Made by a program: the position numbers and the translations under genes. The notes beneath the pieces were generated by a model, which was not told the origin of the DNA, made no database searches, and saw only the letters and a program-made list of their open reading frames with translations. Positions 50,132-59,566 of a stretch of 64,000 bases of DNA are shown here, one piece after another (within the stretch, counting starts at the first letter, position 1; each line of letters opens with the position of its first letter). Source of the DNA: JANXQG01 sp963709175. Its GTDB lineage: Bacteria; Planctomycetota; Planctomycetia; Pirellulales; Thermoguttaceae. Location of the stretch: positions 1 to 64,000 of the forward strand of contig CAVPVK010000005.1 in NCBI GenBank assembly GCA_963709175.1. Direction: 5' to 3'.

Positions 50132-50255
50132 ACCTCAGCCTGCTAACCCGCGGCGGTCACCCCCTCCGCCGCGTCGAACCGGCACAGCCGGCGAATAAGT
50201 CGGGAAACCGTGGAAACTCTCGTTTTTTCTTGACTGGCAGATGATTTGAATCGCA
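50132..50255 (+). repeat. Dispersed repeat, copy E
   Basis: CAGCCTGCTAACCCGCGG, CGGTCACCCCCTCCGCCGCG, CACAGCCGGCG, TCGTTTTTTCTTGACTGGC, AGATGATTTGAATCGC. This uninterrupted copy shows the sequence that the group II intron splits in copy D. Confidence 0.8.
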
Positions 50256-50422
50256 GGATTTGGCCAACCGATCTTATGGCGATTACGCGCGGAGAAGTGC
50301 CCCTCCGTCCGCAGGCAACAGCTCGTTCCACGCAGACATGACGGCTCCGGTTGTCTATAATTCCTCGATTCTTTGCCAGCCGATGCGGGCGCACCCCGGC
50401 TGGTTTCGACGGTAAGAAGCCC
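50256..50422. other. Short intergenic region, nothing supported
   Basis: Between repeat E and the sigma factor at 50423. No promoter was seen with confidence. Confidence 0.3.
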
Positions 50423-51142
50423 ATGGACACATCGTTCCGATCGACGAATTTCCCGACCACGCTCTGGACGGTCGTTCTGCATGCCGGTCGAGACGAACCC
50501 GCGCAAGCCCAGGCCGCGCTGGCGCAGCTTTGTCAGGGCTACTGGTATCCGCTTTACTCGTTCATTCGGCGGCGGGGATACTCGCCGCACGACGCGGAAG
50601 ACCTCACGCAAGCGTTTTTTGCCCACCTTCTGGAGAAACGCGGGTTGGGACGCGTCGATCCGGAGCAGGGGCGATTTCGCACCTTCTTGCTGGCATCGTT
50701 GAAGAACTTTCTGGCCAACGACTGGGACCGGGCGCACGCCCTCAAACGCGGCGGAGGACAGACGATCGTATCGCTCGAGCAGGAGAGTGCCGAATCGCGC
50801 TATCAGCTCGAACCGAGCCACGACCTGACTCCCGAGCGCCACTTCGAGCGGCAGTGGGCCCTGACGCTCCTGGATCAGGTGCTCGCCGCCTTGCGCGATG
50901 AATATCACAGCGAAGGCAAGGGCGATCTCTTCGAGGAACTGAAGGCGGCCCTTACCGGCCAGGCGGGGGCCTATGCGGAGATGGCGGCCCGATTACGGCG
51001 AAGCGAAGGGGCGATCAAGGTGGCCGTCCATCGGCTGCGCCACCGCTACCGCGAGTTGATGCGGGCCCGGATTGCCGAGACGGTGGGCGAGGGCGACGTC
51101 GAGGACGAGTTGCGTCATTTGTTGGCGGTGCTGAGCGAATGA
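50423..51142 (+). CDS. ECF-type sigma factor
   Basis: 239 residues from ATG 50423 (MDTSFRSTNFPTTLWTVVLH). Region 2: LAQLCQGYWYPLYSFIRRRG, SPHDAEDLTQAFFAHLLE, RGRFRTFLLASLKNFLAND-like stretch; region 4: GAYAEMAARLRRSEGAIKVA and HRLRHRYRELMRARIAET. It fits the planctomycete kinase-associated ECF family, here intact. The kinase follows 109 bp downstream. Confidence 0.92.
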   Translation: MDTSFRSTNFPTTLWTVVLHAGRDEPAQAQAALAQLCQGYWYPLYSFIRRRGYSPHDAEDLTQAFFAHLLEKRGLGRVDPEQGRFRTFLLASLKNFLANDWDRAHALKRGGGQTIVSLEQESAESRYQLEPSHDLTPERHFERQWALTLLDQVLAALRDEYHSEGKGDLFEELKAALTGQAGAYAEMAARLRRSEGAIKVAVHRLRHRYRELMRARIAETVGEGDVEDELRHLLAVLSE

Positions 51143-51251
51143 CGGGCGGATAGCGGCAGGTGCCTTATCTCCTTTTTTCCTGTAACCTTTCGCAATCGGT
51201 TGCTTTTGGTAGAGGTGGAGACGAAAACATCCACTACGAAAGGCAAAAAAC

Positions 51252-52458
51252 ATGACCACCGCACGCGTCTGTCCGCAATGCGGCAAACCACTGTCCAGCG
51301 ATGGCCCGCAGGGCCTGTGCCCGGAATGTCTTCTCAAGGCCGCGTTTCCGAGTGAATCGTCCTCGAATCGGCGGCGACGGGCGTTTTTGACTCTTCTGCC
51401 GGCAACCGCGATCGCCCCCGATGCTGGGGCGCGTCTGAAGTATTTTGGCGACTACGAACTTCTCGAAGAGATCGCCCGCGGCGGCATGGGCGTCGTCTGG
51501 AAGGCCCGGCAATCGAGTCTGAATCGGGACGTGGCCCTCAAAATGATCCGCGCCGGAGCCCTGGCCAGCCCGGACGAGGTCGCTCGCTTTCTGCGCGAGG
51601 CCGAGGCCGCCGCCAACCTGCAACACCCCAACATCGTCGCCATCCACGAGGTCGGCGAGCATGGCGGCCAACATTACTTCTCGATGGACCTACGTGGCCG
51701 GTCGCGACCTGGGCGCCATCGTCAAGGACGGGCCGCTGGCGCCGCAAGTCGCGGCGCGTTACGTCAAGATCATCGCCGAGGCGATCCATTTCGCCCATCA
51801 GCGCGGCACCCTGCATCGCGACTTGAAGCCGCAAAACGTGCTCATCGACGCCGCCGATCAGCCGCGGATCACCGATTTCGGCCTGGCCAAGATCATGAAA
51901 GACGACAGCCAACTGACGCAATCGGGCGTCGTCATGGGCAGTCCCAGCTACATGCCGCCGGAGCAGGCCGCCGGCCGGCAGGGCGACGTCGGCCCGGCCA
52001 GCGACGTCTATTCGCTCGGCGCGATGCTCTATGAACTCCTGACCGGCCGGCCGCCGTTCCGCGGGGCCACGGCGATGGCCACGCTGCGTGACGTGATGGA
52101 GGCCGAACCTGCCGCCCCGCGGCGGCTGCTCGGGACCATTCCGCCCGATCTCGAAACGATCTGCCTGAAGTGCCTGGAAAAATCGCCGTCGGCGCGGTAT
52201 CCCACGGCCCGGGCGCTGGCCGAGGAACTGGACCGTTTTCTCAAAGGCGAGCCGATCCAGGCCCGGCCGGCGAGCGCGGTCCGCAAGGCGGTGAGCTGGG
52301 CTCGGCGGCATCCCCGTACCCTGGCCGCGGTGGCGGCGCTGGTCATGGTCGCGCTGGCGTTTGGCGTCTTCTACCTCTTCGAAGAGAATGCGTTCTTGCG
52401 GGCCCAGCAGGCGGACCCGCGCTGGCTCGCGTCCCGGGCCCGCGTCATGAATCTTTGA
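51252..52458 (+). CDS. Serine/threonine kinase with N-terminal zinc ribbon, frameshifted
   Basis: About 400 residues. The start CPQCGKPLSSDGPQGLCPEC is a zinc ribbon common in planctomycete kinases. Kinase: EIARGGMGVVWKARQ, VALKMI, LHRDLKPQNVLI, TDFGLAK, MPPEQAAG, then a single helix (TLAAVAALVMVALAFGVFYLF) and only 25 residues after it, so the usual sensor domain is absent. The frame changes near 51692 (HYFSMD then YVAGRDLGAIV). It partners the intact sigma factor upstream. Confidence 0.9.
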
Positions 52459-52481
52459 AACAGTGGTTACTCATCGAATCT

Positions 52482-53075
52482 ATGTGCCGACGTCGCCGGG
52501 GTCTTGGTAACGTTGGCAATTGGAGCGTGCGGTGCGTGGTCTGCTCTCTACGGAACGCTTTCGACATGTTGATGTTATGCAGGGCGATCCAACCTCTCGG
52601 CGAACGGACTCGAACCTTGGCCATCGGCGCGGGTCTGACGTTGGTCGGCTGTGGTGTCATGGGCCTGGTGAAGCTGATCCAGGCGTTCGTGTGGGAAGGG
52701 GCACCGAGTCATTTTGTAAGTGCAAGAGAAGGAGCCGAGAGCTTTATTTTCGCCGCATGCGCCATGAGCTGGCTCTCAATTGAATGCGGGCTCATCACCT
52801 TGGTAGCGGTCATTCAAGACTACCGTCTGGTTGACTACGGCATATCGAGCACATCGAGTGAGTCGAGCCGGCCGTTTAGCGCGGAAGAGATTCAGCCAAT
52901 CCGCCACGCTTTAGAGGATGACGATTGGATTGCCGCCGTCGAGCGCCTACCGCGAAGCAGTCCCAACGCCGGCTACACAGAAGCCTCCCAATACGTGGCC
53001 CACCTTAGGGAGTTATTACGGGTCCAACACCCCGGAAAGAACGACCCGGCCCCGTTGTCGCTTGCCGGCTGCTGA
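52482..53075 (+). CDS. Membrane protein of unknown function
   Basis: About 197 residues. Three hydrophobic segments (TLAIGAGLTLVGCGVMGLVK, FIFAACAMSWLSIECGLITL with VAVI following, and a weaker one). The C-terminal 70 residues are soluble and end HLRELLRVQHPGK. ATG 52566 is an alternative start. It may be the displaced C-terminal part of the kinase just upstream, since only 23 bp separate them. Confidence 0.5.
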   Translation: MCRRRRGLGNVGNWSVRCVVCSLRNAFDMLMLCRAIQPLGERTRTLAIGAGLTLVGCGVMGLVKLIQAFVWEGAPSHFVSAREGAESFIFAACAMSWLSIECGLITLVAVIQDYRLVDYGISSTSSESSRPFSAEEIQPIRHALEDDDWIAAVERLPRSSPNAGYTEASQYVAHLRELLRVQHPGKNDPAPLSLAGC

Positions 53076-53080
53076 AGGAA

Positions 53081-53413
53081 ATGCTGATCGGCACCATGTG
53101 GCCAGCCTTTCTATCTGGGCTGCATCTTTTGGTTCTGCATGAAGCCGACATCTCACCTGACCTGGATCGTTTCCGAGTGTGCCTGTGGTTGCTGATTGGC
53201 ATGGGTCTAACGGCCGCCTGCACGACGCGTGAAGAGCTTCTGGAAGCGGATGTTGCTGCTGTTTCCCGCCCTTGTGCTGGTGGCCGTCACCGAAGGGTCC
53301 GGTCCTGGTTGGGTGATCCATCGACCCGGTCGTTGTGGGTTTATCTTTTTGGAAGTGTCTATGGCGGCGTACAGATCGGCGTTCGGCTTCAAACCGAAAC
53401 CGAAACGCACTAA
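53081..53413 (+). CDS. Possible small membrane protein, frame uncertain
   Basis: MLIGTMWPAFLSGLHLLVLH and FRVCLWLLIGMGLTAAC are membrane-like. From about 53229 another frame gives a stronger helix (MKSFWKRMLLLFPALVLVAV), so an indel near 53225 is likely and the true C-terminus is unclear. Confidence 0.35.
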   Translation: MLIGTMWPAFLSGLHLLVLHEADISPDLDRFRVCLWLLIGMGLTAACTTREELLEADVAAVSRPCAGGRHRRVRSWLGDPSTRSLWVYLFGSVYGGVQIGVRLQTETETH

Positions 53414-53428
53414 GGCGGAAGAGGTGAT

Positions 53429-53539
53429 ATGGACGAGAAAGGCATCGCAGTCCGAAGCCGCCGTTGCACGCTGTCGCCATGCAAGGCCAATGACTACAAA
53501 CGGGTTATTCTCAGGGAAAACTTGGAGACCACCGCATGA
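53429..53539 (+). CDS. 36-residue hypothetical protein
   Basis: ATG 53429 has GGAAGAGG at 53417-53424 and encodes a small basic peptide with two Cys (MDEKGIAVRSRRCTLSPCK...). Its TGA overlaps the ATG of the following lipoprotein (ATGA), which suggests a coupled pair. Confidence 0.4.
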   Translation: MDEKGIAVRSRRCTLSPCKANDYKRVILRENLETTA

Positions 53540-54686
53540 ACGCACGATTTCCCAGGTACACGCTGCCATTTATTGTCCTGACCACGATCGCCAGCGCGGG
53601 CTGCGTGCCAACCGTGGCCTGGCTGCCAGACTGGGTGGCATTATTTACACGACGACCGACTGGCCGGGCTGGACGATGGCCGCTCGATGCCAAAGGAGCT
53701 TCAGGGCCGGCTTATCCATTACGATCTGAAGACGAAGTCGACCCGCATCATCGCCAAAGCCGAAACGAACACGATCCAGCCTGCTCTGAGCCCGAACGGG
53801 AAGCAGATCGCAGTGGCCCGCCTCAACCTGGAGAAGGATAAGCAGCCCACGTTGCAGGTGGTGGTTTACGACCTCGAAGGCAAGGAAATTCAGCATTCGA
53901 AGCTGTTTGAGTGGGGCGGTGTACCCAAGTACGACATCGAAGTTGGCATTCAGAAATACTCGCAACTGTTCTGGGCGTCCCGTGAAAACAAGGTGCTTGT
54001 TTATGCCAACAAGCACAGCGCCATCTACGACCTGGGGAAGGACCATTTCGTGATGCTGGGCGAGGCAGTCCCCTCGATCTTCGGAACGACGCCTGTTCGG
54101 CCGGACGGCAAGGGCTTCCTCCTCGCCAACGCCGAAAATGACGTTTCGTTTGTGGACTGGGAGGGCAAGGAGTCGGCCATCGCCATGCCCGACGTTAAAA
54201 AACGGAACGTCCGCTTGTACGAAATCTTGTCTGCACCGGCGGTCAGATCTTGGTCCGCGCTGGGAAGGAGACGTCGCCATCGCGACCTCTGGACAAACAA
54301 TGGCGAATCGACACCGCCAAGAAAACCGCCGTCTTGCAAACCGTCGACAAAGCCGAGTCGGAATCGGACGGCAAGGTAATTCAGCAGCTCCACGTATTTC
54401 CCGATGGCAAGACGAAACTCGCCGTCATCTACTTGCAAAACCCGCTGCATTTCAAAAAGCTCGGCTGGCAGGACGTGCGCGTGGACCTCATCGGGCCTGA
54501 ACCGGACCGCCGGCGAACGCTGATCGAGACGACGGCCTGCTGCGGCGTGTACCCCTCGCCAAACAACGAGTTGGTAGCTCTCCGCTGCATGGTGAAGAGC
54601 AAAACTGAGGAAGATCGTCCCGGGACATGATTTTGGTGGTCAACGCGAAAGGCGAGGCAGTGGCCGATTTGGACGCCGGCAAATGA
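53536..54686 (+). CDS. Beta-propeller-like lipoprotein, frameshifted
   Basis: ATG 53536: MNARFPRYTLPFIVLTTIAS then AGC, a lipoprotein signal. After a frame change near 53670 it reads LQGRLIHYDLKTKSTRIIAK, IQPALSPNGKQIAVARLNLE, VRPDGKGFLLANAENDVSFV, repeats of the TolB/WD40-like type with SPNGK and RPDGK turns. Further frame changes near 54240 and 54620 lead to FPDGKTKLAVIYLQN and ILVVNAKGEAVADLDAGK. About 380 residues. Function unknown; an exported propeller is inferred. Confidence 0.6.
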
Positions 54687-55212
54687 GTAGGCAATGCAAA
54701 CAAATTGGGCGCAGAAAGATCCATGCTTGGCATGGACTTTTGATGGCAATCAAAAACCAAAAACCACTATAATCGGGCGTTGCCGGGAAAGTGCGGGACG
54801 GATGCGACTGACGGGCTGAGCGTCAAGAAAGGAACGAATTTCGACACACGGCGGGAACCTGCTCGATTGGGGGGAAGGACATGTTGCTGCCGGTCCGAAA
54901 ACGAACGATTCTGGCATGGTTCAAATCCCGTTGCCCCGGCCTAAAGTCGAAATTCAAGGAATTCCAATCCGTAATTTGCTCTACGCTGTACTTAGCTTTA
55001 CAGTCGCGCTATGATTCACGTACGTCAAGGCGAACGAGGTCCATTCTCAATCTAGTACCGGGTCATTTCCTGCGCCCTCGGCCAATGCCTCGCTTGGCCG
55101 AAACGTCTGGGAAACTCGGCTGAAAACCGACGTGGTTCCCAGATCGTGGTTCCGGTCTCGCGTCTTCGCGTAGCAAGAGTTCTCTCGTCTACATCTTCAG
55201 GAGAAGTGATTT
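54687..55212. other. Gene-free stretch
   Basis: No supported gene. An ATG at 54881 opens an 80-codon Arg/Ser-rich frame without family features. I see no clear terminator or promoter. Confidence 0.4.
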
Positions 55213-56720
55213 ATGCGTCATTGCACTCGAAATTTCCGACCGGCTGTTGAGAGGCTCGAGGAGGCGCCATGTTGTCGGGCTGCGCCTCTTGCTCCCGCCG
55301 ACAGTTACGTGCAAACCAACCTGGTGTCGAACGTCGCGGGCGTGGCCCTGATAACCGACCCGAATCTGGTCAACCCCTGGGACGTAAACTTCCCACAGCT
55401 CCCTGGAAAAAATCCTCCCATTGTCGTCGCCGACCAAGGTTCGGGCGTGGCCACGGCGTACCAGATCAGCTCCGACGGCATCACAGTCATCGTGGCCGAG
55501 CTTGCCGGTGACGATCCCCACGGTCGGCTCCAGCGAACCGAGCGGCCCGACCGGGGTGGTCCAGAATCCGCACCCCAACGAATTCTTGATCCCAGGGACC
55601 GATATTCCCACCACCTACATCTTTGACACCCTCCAGGGCACTATCGTAGGCATATACGGCAAAGGCAAACGACCGCGATCATGACCGCGGTCGATAAAAG
55701 CTTGGCACGGGCGGAGTACACCGGCCTGGCCACCGGCACCGCCTCCGACGGTCATGATTACATCTATGCCGCCAACGAGGGCACGAACCCGGGAATCCAG
55801 GTCTTCAATAGTTCCTTTGAACCCAGCGACAAAAACGACCCTCGGCAGCTTCACCGATCCCAATCTTCCCGCGGGGTTTATCCCCTATGGCGTCCGTGAC
55901 ATCTCGCTGGGCATTGGTCAGGAGCGTGATCTGTTCGTCACGTATCGAAGCCCCAACTACCAGGGTGGGGCGATTGCCGTGTTCAGAACGACGGCACGTT
56001 TCTAGGACAGATCGCCTCTGACACGACGTCGGCAGGGAACGCCTCCAATCACCCTGGGGATTGGCCTTTATACAACAAGGTTTCGGCGGGTTCAGCGGAC
56101 GACCTCTTCGTCGGCAATTTCAGCAGCGGGCAAATCGACGCCTACAACCTCACCCTCGTAGCGACACGGAACCAGTGGACGGATACCGGAGAAGCTTCTC
56201 AACACGAACGGCACACCGCTCACAATCCCCGGGCTCCGGTCTATCCATTTCGGCCCCGGCCTGGGGATCCGGGAGTACGCACGTCGGCCTGCTCTTCACC
56301 GCAGTGATCGATATTCCCCACATCGGGATCCATGATTGGAACGTCTCGCTCTACGGCGAGATCACGCCCGCCAACGTCATGCTGCCTCCGGGTATGGCAA
56401 CCGGCACGGGTGGAATCAGCGATATCCAGCAAATGAACGGCAGCGGCCATGACGACATGCTCGACAGCGGCTCCGGCCAGGACACCGTCATCGCCGGCAG
56501 CACGATCTACGACAACAACGCCATGGCCCTGCAGGCGATCGAAAGCTATTGGTCGACCAACGACGGAAAGTATCTGCAGTGCCTGGCCGCCTTGTCCTCG
56601 CCCTCGGGCATCACGGGGGGCTACGAGCTCAGCACCCCCACCGCCACCCTCCACGACGGTGTCGGCGACACCATCGACCTGGGGCCGCGTATGATTGGCT
56701 CGTCTGGCGTGTCGGAATAG
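55213..56720 (+). pseudogene. TIGR03118-like surface protein, several frameshifts
   Basis: The start MRHCTRNFRPAVERLEEAPC has the planctomycete 'RPxVExLE' N-terminal motif. Then SYVQTNLVSNVAGVALITDPNLVNPWDV and VVADQGSGVATAY match TIGR03118; later frames carry YAANEGTNPGIQVFNSSFEP, GSFTDPNLPAGFIPYGV, DDLFVGNFSSGQIDAYN, and a C-terminal part HVGLLFTAVIDIPHIGIHDWN to SPSGITGGYELSTP. The frame changes at about 55515, 55675, 55840, 55990 and 56180. An extracytoplasmic beta-propeller is expected; role unknown. Confidence 0.65.
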
Positions 56721-57294
56721 ACACACTAACCACCGAAAGCGAGATTCTGAAACGACAAACCTTCATCTGATGGGACGTCGGTTAGCATAGTTAGTTTCGA
56801 ACCAAAAATCTCAAGGAGCAGCCCTACTCTTGTTCGGGTTCACTCCGGAGTCGACCGGACACCTTGCGGCGAAAGCTTCTCGACTCCAGCGCGCCGGAGA
56901 CTGTAACGACGATTGTCCAGGCACAGACGGCCCCACCGACTCCGACTGCGCCAGGGACGCCGGCTTCTATCGGCGGTGGCAGCCTTGCCAGCCAAGACCT
57001 TGATTTGTCGGCTGACGCATAGTTCCATTAAGTCAACCGTTTGTCAGTCCTCCCGGAATACCACCCTATTCTCTTGACAGAATTTGAGATCGAATACCAC
57101 CCGCTCGACTGAGGTCGAGAGGGCTTGACGTGCCTGGCGGCATGAGACCTTTTCCGCCCCGACCGAGCTTTCCTCGATCGGGGCGGTTTTATTGGGATGA
57201 CTCGGGAGCGGGTTTTGCCTGGAGTGCCGCTTGAAGAACTCCCGCATCAGATCGTTGGCCGAGACATTCTCCGTCCAAGTCGGAGAGGCGTCTA
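56721..57294. other. Gene-free stretch
   Basis: Contains only the terminator hairpin at 57154-57190. No gene supported. Confidence 0.4.
57154..57190 (+). terminator. Terminator-like hairpin
   Basis: CCGCCCCGACCGAG (57154-57167) pairs with CTCGATCGGGGCGG (57173-57186) apart from one mismatch; 5-nt loop; TTTTATT follows on the plus strand. It would end transcripts coming from the left, about 430 bp after the TIGR03118-like gene. Confidence 0.65.
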
Positions 57295-57783
57295 TCAAGG
57301 AGAACGATGCGACCAAAAAGAAAAGAGGCGACCAAACACATCGAACATACGAAGGATGCCGAGGTACGCGGCGACAAAGAACATGATCGATAGCAACGTG
57401 CCGATGCCGAACTGAAACCGAGTCTCGGTTCCGGCTTTTTCTCTCGCCGCTTCCACGCAACAGAAGACGCCGCCGGGGATGCTTGCCAACGCGAAGACGA
57501 CAAAAAACAAGGATACCGGCAACTGTGCCGTGTCGGGGCTCCAATTCAGGCTAAAGATTATCAGAAACCATACAAGGGCTGCTGCGGTCGCAGTCAAGCC
57601 GAAACCGAATCCAATTGGGCGGCTTTTCCGGTAGGATAGAACAGCAAGACCTGCACCTGAGAAGGCCAGGATCGGGCCACTCCACACAATGGACCTGATT
57701 GCAAAGACGGCGGCGATCGCTGCCACCAGGACTCCGATTGTATGGGCGACAACTAGCCAGGAATGACCGATGGCCCGGACCAT
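57295..57783 (-). CDS. Membrane protein of unknown function
   Basis: 162 residues with five likely helices (VAHTIGVLVAAIAAVFAI, GPILAFSGAGLAVLSY, FGFGLTATAAALVWFLIIF, LPVSLFFVVFALASIPGGVF, FGIGTLLSIMFFVAAYLGIL). The last segment, with QFGIGTLL before it, resembles the small planctomycete 'FxxxTLL' membrane domain. No enzyme motif. Confidence 0.65.
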   Translation of the reverse strand: MVRAIGHSWLVVAHTIGVLVAAIAAVFAIRSIVWSGPILAFSGAGLAVLSYRKSRPIGFGFGLTATAAALVWFLIIFSLNWSPDTAQLPVSLFFVVFALASIPGGVFCCVEAAREKAGTETRFQFGIGTLLSIMFFVAAYLGILRMFDVFGRLFSFWSHRSP

Positions 57784-57823
57784 CTACATACTCTCCACAA
57801 TTCCCATTTGCCCTGCCTTCTCG

Positions 57824-58345
57824 TCATTGCTCCAAGTCGATTCCCCATTCCGCTTGCACGGAATCAGGCACGACCTCGAAGCACGCTCTGCCATCGGCCC
57901 ATTTGAGGATTTCCGGTCGTCTGGCAGCTTCGGTGCAGAGCATGGATGGCTCAGGGCAGATGCGGACTCGGCCCAAATCCAAGCGGTCCGCATCCCAGCA
58001 GGTCTGAATGGTGATGTCGGCCTCGGTATCGCCTTCTGCGTGACCGATGCAAGCTTCGTAGAGAAGATCGAATTCCTCGTCGGAAAGAACAAACCACTCG
58101 TTACGAAGAGCCAGGGCGAGTTGGCCGCCCCGCTGACCGTGCCCGAGATCATACCCTTCGCTCAAACGCCCGGCATCGTGAAAGATGGCGAACAACTGAA
58201 CAACTTCGACGTTGGCGTTGGTGTACTGAGCCAGCCGAAGGCCGTTTTCCAAGACCCTCGCCCAGTGGCCGACGCCGTGGACGCCACGCCAGGGCAAGGG
58301 ATAGTCTTCGAGGATTCGATGAACGAGGGGTTTGAGATCGAGCAT
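57824..58345 (-). CDS. HD-domain phosphohydrolase-like protein
   Basis: 173 residues from ATG 58345 (MLDLKPLVHRILEDYPLPWR). Metal ligands of the HD fold: HGVGHWARVLENG (His), LFAIFHDAGRLSEG (HD), IGHAEGDTEADI (His) and WDADRLDLGRV (Asp). Small stand-alone HD proteins of this kind act on nucleotides or phosphate monoesters; substrate unknown. It lies 37 bp downstream of the small gene at 58383, same strand. Confidence 0.82.
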   Translation of the reverse strand: MLDLKPLVHRILEDYPLPWRGVHGVGHWARVLENGLRLAQYTNANVEVVQLFAIFHDAGRLSEGYDLGHGQRGGQLALALRNEWFVLSDEEFDLLYEACIGHAEGDTEADITIQTCWDADRLDLGRVRICPEPSMLCTEAARRPEILKWADGRACFEVVPDSVQAEWGIDLEQ

Positions 58346-58382
58346 CCTGCTACCACGGCATGAAGCATGGAGTTTCGATGAC

Positions 58383-58550
58383 CTAAAGTTCAAGAGGCCG
58401 GGCCTTTAATAACTGGACGCTGGCAACGGCCAAGCCGGATCGTCCCTCAAGCTCGGCATCCTCAAGGGCAATTACCTCGGCGGCTTCCGGCGTCCAGGCT
58501 TCAATTTCCACGACGTCGCCGTTGATGAAGGTCACTTCGTACTCGTTCAT
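58383..58550 (-). CDS. 55-residue conserved-looking small protein
   Basis: MNEYEVTFINGDVVEIEAWT, then PEAAEVIALEDAELEG and VASVQLLKARPLEL. A strong AAGGAGG lies about 8 nt before ATG 58550. Acidic, soluble, beta-alpha-beta-like. It is the middle gene of a minus-strand trio with the HTH gene at 58581 and the HD gene at 57824. Confidence 0.7.
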   Translation of the reverse strand: MNEYEVTFINGDVVEIEAWTPEAAEVIALEDAELEGRSGLAVASVQLLKARPLEL

Positions 58551-58580
58551 AATGCATCCTCCTTGAATCTACTGCCCCGG

Positions 58581-58898
58581 TTATACGATCTTCCTGATTT
58601 CTTCTGCCGCCGCGAGGGCCTGTTTTGCCGCGCCTACGCTTCCCACCGCCTTGATGAAACTCAGAGCCGCTTTGATCTCCGGAACGCCAATCCCTGTCGA
58701 AGCGACGTCAGCCACGACCTGCCGCCTTGCCCGCCGCCGCCTGTTGTGCTTTGACTTGACGGTAGTGACAAGGTTGCCCGTGACCGTGATGCCTCGCTTT
58801 GCCAGGGCGTCGATCACTTCCTGGGTCGTCGCCTTCTTGTTCGCCTGGAAATAGTCGCGGATCGCCTGGGACTTGTTGACTCCGGGTTTGCTCGCCAT
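58581..58898 (-). CDS. Small HTH-type protein
   Basis: 105 residues. KSQAIRDYFQANKKATTQEV, IDALAKRGITVTGNLVTTVK is a winged-helix-like segment seen in many planctomycete small proteins; a basic linker (KHNRRRRARRQ) and a helical C-terminus (GAAKQALAAAEEIRKIV) follow. DNA binding is inferred from composition. Confidence 0.65.
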   Translation of the reverse strand: MASKPGVNKSQAIRDYFQANKKATTQEVIDALAKRGITVTGNLVTTVKSKHNRRRRARRQVVADVASTGIGVPEIKAALSFIKAVGSVGAAKQALAAAEEIRKIV

Positions 58899-59009
58899 CG
58901 TGTTTACTTTCTGCTAGGTGTGGGAGAAGAAGCCTAAGTTTGCGAATCTTACTACGATTCGTCAAGGGGGCGGCTTGCGGTCAAACACCAGCCCTCAACG
59001 ACCAAAGGC

Positions 59010-59038
59010 TTGATTTTCCGGCTAAATGTGGGTCTAAT
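59010..59038 (+). promoter_or_regulatory. Likely sigma-70-type promoter of the HU-like gene
   Basis: TTGATT (59010-59015) and TCTAAT (59033-59038) with a 17-bp spacer, about 58 bp upstream of ATG 59096, which has GGAGG at 59080-59084. Confidence 0.5.
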
Positions 59039-59095
59039 CTGCATATCCTTTACGGATGAACAGTTTTTCAATTCTCACGTGGAGGAAACACCTTC

Positions 59096-59428
59096 ATGGC
59101 GAAAGCCGCAACACCTGCAAAATCCCTAACCAAGACGGAACTACTTGCCAACATCGCTGCGGCCGCCGAGCTGCCCAAGACGCAAGTGTCCGCCGTGCTC
59201 GACGACCTCAGTGCCGAGATCCGAAAAAGCCCCGGCAGCAAGGGCCCCGGTGCAATTACCATTTCCGGTTTGCCAAAGATCGAGAAGAAACGGGTCGAAG
59301 CCAAGCCCGGCCGGAAGGGCGTGCCCAACCACTTCAAGCCCGGCGAACTCATGGATCGTGCTGCCAAGCCCGCTTACAACAAGCTCAAGGTGCAAGCGTT
59401 AAGGACGCTCAAGGAAATGGCCAAGTAA
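59096..59428 (+). CDS. HU-like DNA-binding protein
   Basis: 110 residues. KTELLANIAAAAELPKTQVS and AVLDDLSAEIRKS form the helical HU half; GPGAITISGLPKIEKKRVEA and RKGVPNHFKPGELMDRAAKP replace the beta arm. The last 53 residues recur as a truncated copy at 22292. A terminator follows. Chromosome-architecture role inferred. Confidence 0.85.
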   Translation: MAKAATPAKSLTKTELLANIAAAAELPKTQVSAVLDDLSAEIRKSPGSKGPGAITISGLPKIEKKRVEAKPGRKGVPNHFKPGELMDRAAKPAYNKLKVQALRTLKEMAK

Positions 59429-59432
59429 CCGC

Positions 59433-59465
59433 AAATGCCCAGGCGACGAACCGGGGTATTTTTAT
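59433..59465 (+). terminator. Terminator, degenerate twin of that at 22456
   Basis: AAATGCCCAGG and CCGGGGTATTT pair with two imperfect positions, 7-nt loop, then TTTTTATTT. Confidence 0.65.
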
Positions 59466-59566
59466 TTCCCGAACCTGCATCATGACCCCGTACAAGCCAT
59501 GACTAAATTCACGGACCAGCGGAGCCGGCTGACGGCGAGCATGCTAAAGAAGAGCGGAAAGAAGCC

